From the NCBI GenBank assembly GCA_022768655.1, contig JALEQD010000063.1, positions 1 to 36,180 of the forward strand: a stretch of DNA of 36,180 bases, read 5' to 3'. The notes under the pieces were generated by a model. The model saw only the letters and a list, made by a program, of their open reading frames with translations, was not told where the DNA came from and made no database searches. Below are positions 33,625-36,180 of this stretch, one piece after another. The position numbers and the translations under genes are program-made. The DNA comes from Anaeroplasma sp. (GTDB taxonomy: Bacteria; Bacillota_I; Bacilli_A; Acholeplasmatales; Anaeroplasmataceae). How positions within the stretch are numbered: the first letter of the stretch is position 1; each line of letters begins with the position of its first letter.

Positions 33625-34747
33625 AATTATCATTTAATAAATTTAAGCAATTTATCTTGAAATCTTTAAATAGCATAAGCTCTTCTACTCGCTTATAAGC
33701 ATTTAAAGCATATTCTTCTTTCATTTTTTCATTTTTTCCTAATTCATTGATACATCTTGCAAAATCTAATGAATTTCTATTTTCTGCTTCTAACCCAGTC
33801 ACATTATTGATTGAAACATAATTCACACCTGAACCTTCAATTGTAAATGTAACTGCTGGCTTTTTAAAATACATACCTTCAGCAAGTGCTAAACCAAATG
33901 CTTCATTTTTAGTTATTGATGGAAAGGCATATATATCCATAATGGATAAATATACCTTTAAATCAGAATCTGATAATTTTCCTAAAAATTCAACCTTATT
34001 ATCACCAAATGCTAATTTCTTATTTTTTTCTAATAATGGTCCAGTACCACCAATAAAAATTTTAAAGCTTTCATCTAAATATTTAGATGCTTCAATTAAA
34101 TAACGAAAGCCTTTATATTTTACATGTCTACCAAAAGAAAATACAATCTTTTTATCTTTTAGTTCTTCTTTTAATTTTATAGCTTTATCCTTTTCAGCAT
34201 CAGTTAATATTAATCTTTTTTCATTAATACAGCTTGGAATAACAATTACCTTTTCTTGAACATTTTTTAAAAATTTTGATTTTTCTTTATAGATTGGTGA
34301 TGTTGTAACAATTTGATTTGCACGATTAATTAATCTTTTTGTTTGTAGATCAAAAAACTTACGAATAAACTTTTGTTTTACTATATCCATATGATACCAA
34401 AGGATAAAACGAATATTATTATCCTTTAGATATGGCAATAAATAATGTGCAACATATGGATTTGGATAATGAAATATTACAATATTTGGTTTATAATTAT
34501 TAAAATATTCATCTAATGCTTCTTTATATGAAAAAGAAATAGATTGTGATAATACTTTTTTCCATACACCACATTTTCTAACCTCTACACCATCTATTAT
34601 CTCACATTTGTCTTGTTCATCCTCACTGAAGCATAATACCTTTTGTTCATATGCACCAGCAAGTGAATCAACAATGTCGTGACATGTTTGTTCAATGCCA
34701 CCAATATGAGGTTTATAATAGTTAGGAATATGTAAAATCCTATCCAT
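33623..34747 (-). CDS. Glycosyltransferase, GT4-type
   Basis: 374 residues. N-terminal donor-fold start ILHIPNYYKPHIGGIEQTCHDI, with the G-G-I/M-E loop typical of GT4. The C-terminal half has FSFGRHVKYKGFRYLIEA (R-x-x-x-K-G) and PSITKNEAFGLALAEGMYFKKP (E-x-F-G-x-x-x-x-E). Possibly mannosyl- or heptosyl-transfer, given the neighbouring heptose genes, but the sugar is not readable. GGAAGG lies about 10 nt before ATG. It lies between gmhB and the ligase-like gene. Confidence 0.9.
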   Translation of the reverse strand: MDRILHIPNYYKPHIGGIEQTCHDIVDSLAGAYEQKVLCFSEDEQDKCEIIDGVEVRKCGVWKKVLSQSISFSYKEALDEYFNNYKPNIVIFHYPNPYVAHYLLPYLKDNNIRFILWYHMDIVKQKFIRKFFDLQTKRLINRANQIVTTSPIYKEKSKFLKNVQEKVIVIPSCINEKRLILTDAEKDKAIKLKEELKDKKIVFSFGRHVKYKGFRYLIEASKYLDESFKIFIGGTGPLLEKNKKLAFGDNKVEFLGKLSDSDLKVYLSIMDIYAFPSITKNEAFGLALAEGMYFKKPAVTFTIEGSGVNYVSINNVTGLEAENRNSLDFARCINELGKNEKMKEEYALNAYKRVEELMLFKDFKINCLNLLNDN

Positions 34748-34769
34748 TTGATAAACACCTTCCTATAAA

Positions 34770-35255
34770 TTAAAGTTTAATATATTCAAAATCAACTGGA
34801 TATTCTTCATATCTAGTTTTTTTAAATATTAATGTTTTTATTCCTGCTTTATTTGCAGCCTCTAAATCACTCATCTTATCCCCAATAGCTACTGAGCTAT
34901 TTGGATCAATATCAAATTCTTCTATTGCCTTTAAAAACATACCAGGCTTTGGTTTTCTGCAGTCGCACATATCCTGTGGAGTATGAGGACAATAATAAAC
35001 CTTTGTTAAATTTATGCCATGCTTAATAAATTGTTCTTCCATCCATTTATTAAGAATTATAAAATCCTCTTCAGTATATAGCTTTTTTCCTATTCCTGCT
35101 TGATTTGTAACAACAATAAGCATATAGCCTTCATCATAATATTTTTTACAAAAATCAAATATGAAATCAGTAAATTTAAAATCCTCTATTTTATGAACAT
35201 GTCCATAATCTATATTAATTATTCCATCTCTATCAAGAAATAATGCTTTATTCAT
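34770..35255 (-). CDS. gmhB: D-glycero-D-manno-heptose 1,7-bisphosphate 7-phosphatase
   Basis: Removes the 7-phosphate from heptose 1,7-bisphosphate; cytoplasmic HAD enzyme, 161 residues. Motif I is FLDRDGIIN (Asp 8 nucleophile, Asp 10 acid/base), motif II is VTNQAGIG, and IGDKMSDLEAA is motif IV. The GmhB zinc loop is visible as C-P-H-x6-C-x-C-R-K-P-K-P. Histidinol-phosphatase has the same fold, but adjacent hddC and gmhA decide for heptose. A longer frame opens at 35300 inside hddC; ATG 35255 has GAGG 9 nt upstream and overlaps the hddC stop by 8 nt, so it is chosen. Confidence 0.92.
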   Translation of the reverse strand: MNKALFLDRDGIINIDYGHVHKIEDFKFTDFIFDFCKKYYDEGYMLIVVTNQAGIGKKLYTEEDFIILNKWMEEQFIKHGINLTKVYYCPHTPQDMCDCRKPKPGMFLKAIEEFDIDPNSSVAIGDKMSDLEAANKAGIKTLIFKKTRYEEYPVDFEYIKL

Positions 35256-35922
35256 TTTTATTATCCTCAATAAATTTATAATAATCCTCTGGAATTCCAA
35301 TATCTATAAAATAATCATATGATTTATATGCATAGATATTTAATTCTTTCATATATACCTCAAAGAAATCCTTTTCCATAGAAAATTTCTTATCAAGATG
35401 ATATCTTGTAAAGATATCTGATGGTAAATAATATATACCACCATTTATATATCCTTCATCAACATGTTTTTTTTCTTCAAATGCTTGAATAATTCCATTT
35501 TTAATTTTAACCTCGCCATAGCGATCAAAATTAAACATTTTTCTACATGCGATAGAAATTTTGTTTGTTTTTGCCATTTCTTTATAATTAATTTTAAAGA
35601 ATGTGTCACCATTAATTACAAAAACAAAATCATCTTCAGATAGCTCCATTGCTTTTTTTACACAGCCACCAGTTCCAAGTGGTTCATTTTCAATAGAATA
35701 TAATATTTTCATACCCTTATATGAATCACCATAGTAATCCATTATTACTTCCTTTTTATATCCTACTGCTAAAATAACCTTATCAAATTCTTGTTCTACA
35801 AGTTCATCTAAAATATAAGATAAAAATGGAACATTACCTATTGGTGCCATTGGCTTTGGAACATCTGATACAACGCTTTGAAGTCTTGTACCAAAGCCAC
35901 CAGCTAATATTATTGCTTCCAT
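35248..35922 (-). CDS. hddC: D-glycero-alpha-D-manno-heptose 1-phosphate guanylyltransferase
   Basis: Transfers GMP from GTP to heptose 1-phosphate, giving GDP-D-glycero-alpha-D-manno-heptose. 224-residue nucleotidyltransferase with the signature LAGGFGTRLQSVVSDVPKPM (residues 6-25), the sugar-binding region EPLGTGGC, the metal-binding INGDTFF, and GYINGGIYYLP. The SVVSDVPKPMAPI form is characteristic of HddC-type enzymes and differs from glucose-1-phosphate thymidylyltransferases; exact nucleotide use is inferred. GGAG lies 6 nt before ATG. It starts 3 bp after the gmhA stop. Confidence 0.85.
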   Translation of the reverse strand: MEAIILAGGFGTRLQSVVSDVPKPMAPIGNVPFLSYILDELVEQEFDKVILAVGYKKEVIMDYYGDSYKGMKILYSIENEPLGTGGCVKKAMELSEDDFVFVINGDTFFKINYKEMAKTNKISIACRKMFNFDRYGEVKIKNGIIQAFEEKKHVDEGYINGGIYYLPSDIFTRYHLDKKFSMEKDFFEVYMKELNIYAYKSYDYFIDIGIPEDYYKFIEDNKNE

Positions 35923-35925
35923 ATT

Positions 35926-36180
35926 TTACTCCTCTTCATTAAAGAATTCATTTTCTAATGCTAAGCATATTGCATGATATATTGGTAAATGTAATTCTTG
36001 AATCTTATATGTTTCTTCTTCTGGTGCTTGAATTGTAATATCAGATAATTCTAGTAGCTTAGAATCCTTTTTACCAGTTAATGATACTACATACATACCT
36101 AATGCTTTTGCAACCTTTGCAGCATATACACAGTTTAATGAATGACCAGATGTTGAAATACATAATAATGTATCATTTAA
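35926..36180 (-). CDS. gmhA: Sedoheptulose 7-phosphate isomerase, C-terminal part (cut by right window edge)
   Basis: The last 84 residues of a SIS-domain protein, 5' end outside the window. Visible landmarks are the SIS phosphate-binding ISTSGHS, AAKVAKALGMYVVSLTGK and the GmhA-typical ending TYKIQELHLPIYHAICLALE, with the active-site Glu and His of QELHL. It converts sedoheptulose 7-phosphate to D-glycero-D-manno-heptose 7-phosphate, the first step of the heptose pathway. Only the kinase (HddA) step is missing from the visible set; it may lie just beyond the edge. Confidence 0.9.
   Translation of the reverse strand, partial: LNDTLLCISTSGHSLNCVYAAKVAKALGMYVVSLTGKKDSKLLELSDITIQAPEEETYKIQELHLPIYHAICLALENEFFNEEE

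Noticed and set aside
1-36180. Mycoplasma-type code (TGA as Trp)
   Set aside because: TGA serves as the stop of the sensor kinase, the flavodoxin-fold gene and the glycosyltransferase at 28466, and Trp residues are encoded by TGG in full-length proteins.

Overview
The window is a low-GC, AT-rich bacterial chromosome segment with the standard genetic code: TGA ends several genes and tryptophan is TGG. It carries a D,D-carboxypeptidase (so a peptidoglycan wall), lipobox lipoproteins, a ClpB without its N-domain, a pyrophosphate-dependent phosphofructokinase and a CIRCE element. Together these suggest a Gram-positive Bacilli/Erysipelotrichia-like or wall-bearing Mollicutes-related organism, probably host-associated. 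The placement is inferred from gene content only. All genes except a LacI-family regulator and clpB lie on the minus strand.

Layout from left to right. (1) 1-10116, sugar use: a cut-off lipoprotein with cysteine repeats, then a beta-galactosidase (GH2)-galT-galK operon, a HAD phosphatase-ROK glucokinase pair, malQ, and a divergent LacI-type regulator. Lactose-type galactosides would be cleaved, galactose sent through the Leloir pathway and glucose phosphorylated. galE and transporters are not in the window. (2) 10134-15200: a hybrid sensor kinase, a tRNA-Cys(GCA) and clpB, the last two with strong back-to-back promoters and a CIRCE-like operator on clpB. (3) 15243-20494: two related small membrane proteins, a D,D-carboxypeptidase, PPi-phosphofructokinase and a putrescine-type aminotransferase whose leader holds a terminator-like hairpin. 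(4) 20684-25914: an ABC exporter operon (ATPase, permease, SGAS-repeat lipoprotein, flavodoxin-fold oxidoreductase), a decayed gene remnant, and a membrane-bound LytTR regulator. Two perfect 10-bp direct repeats 21 bp apart lie upstream of the ABC operon, which is the usual geometry of a LytTR site. (5) 25948-36180: a surface-polysaccharide cluster with a flippase, three GT4-type glycosyltransferases, two polymerase/ligase-type membrane proteins (one an unusual 924-residue multidomain protein) and gmhB-hddC-gmhA for an activated heptose. It runs off the right edge.

The most interesting points are the composite 924-residue polymerase, the heptose genes in a Gram-positive-type polysaccharide locus, the LytTR regulator with a candidate binding site beside it, and the obligatorily transcribed terminator-like hairpin ahead of patA. 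No CRISPR array, insertion sequence, prophage or rRNA was seen.
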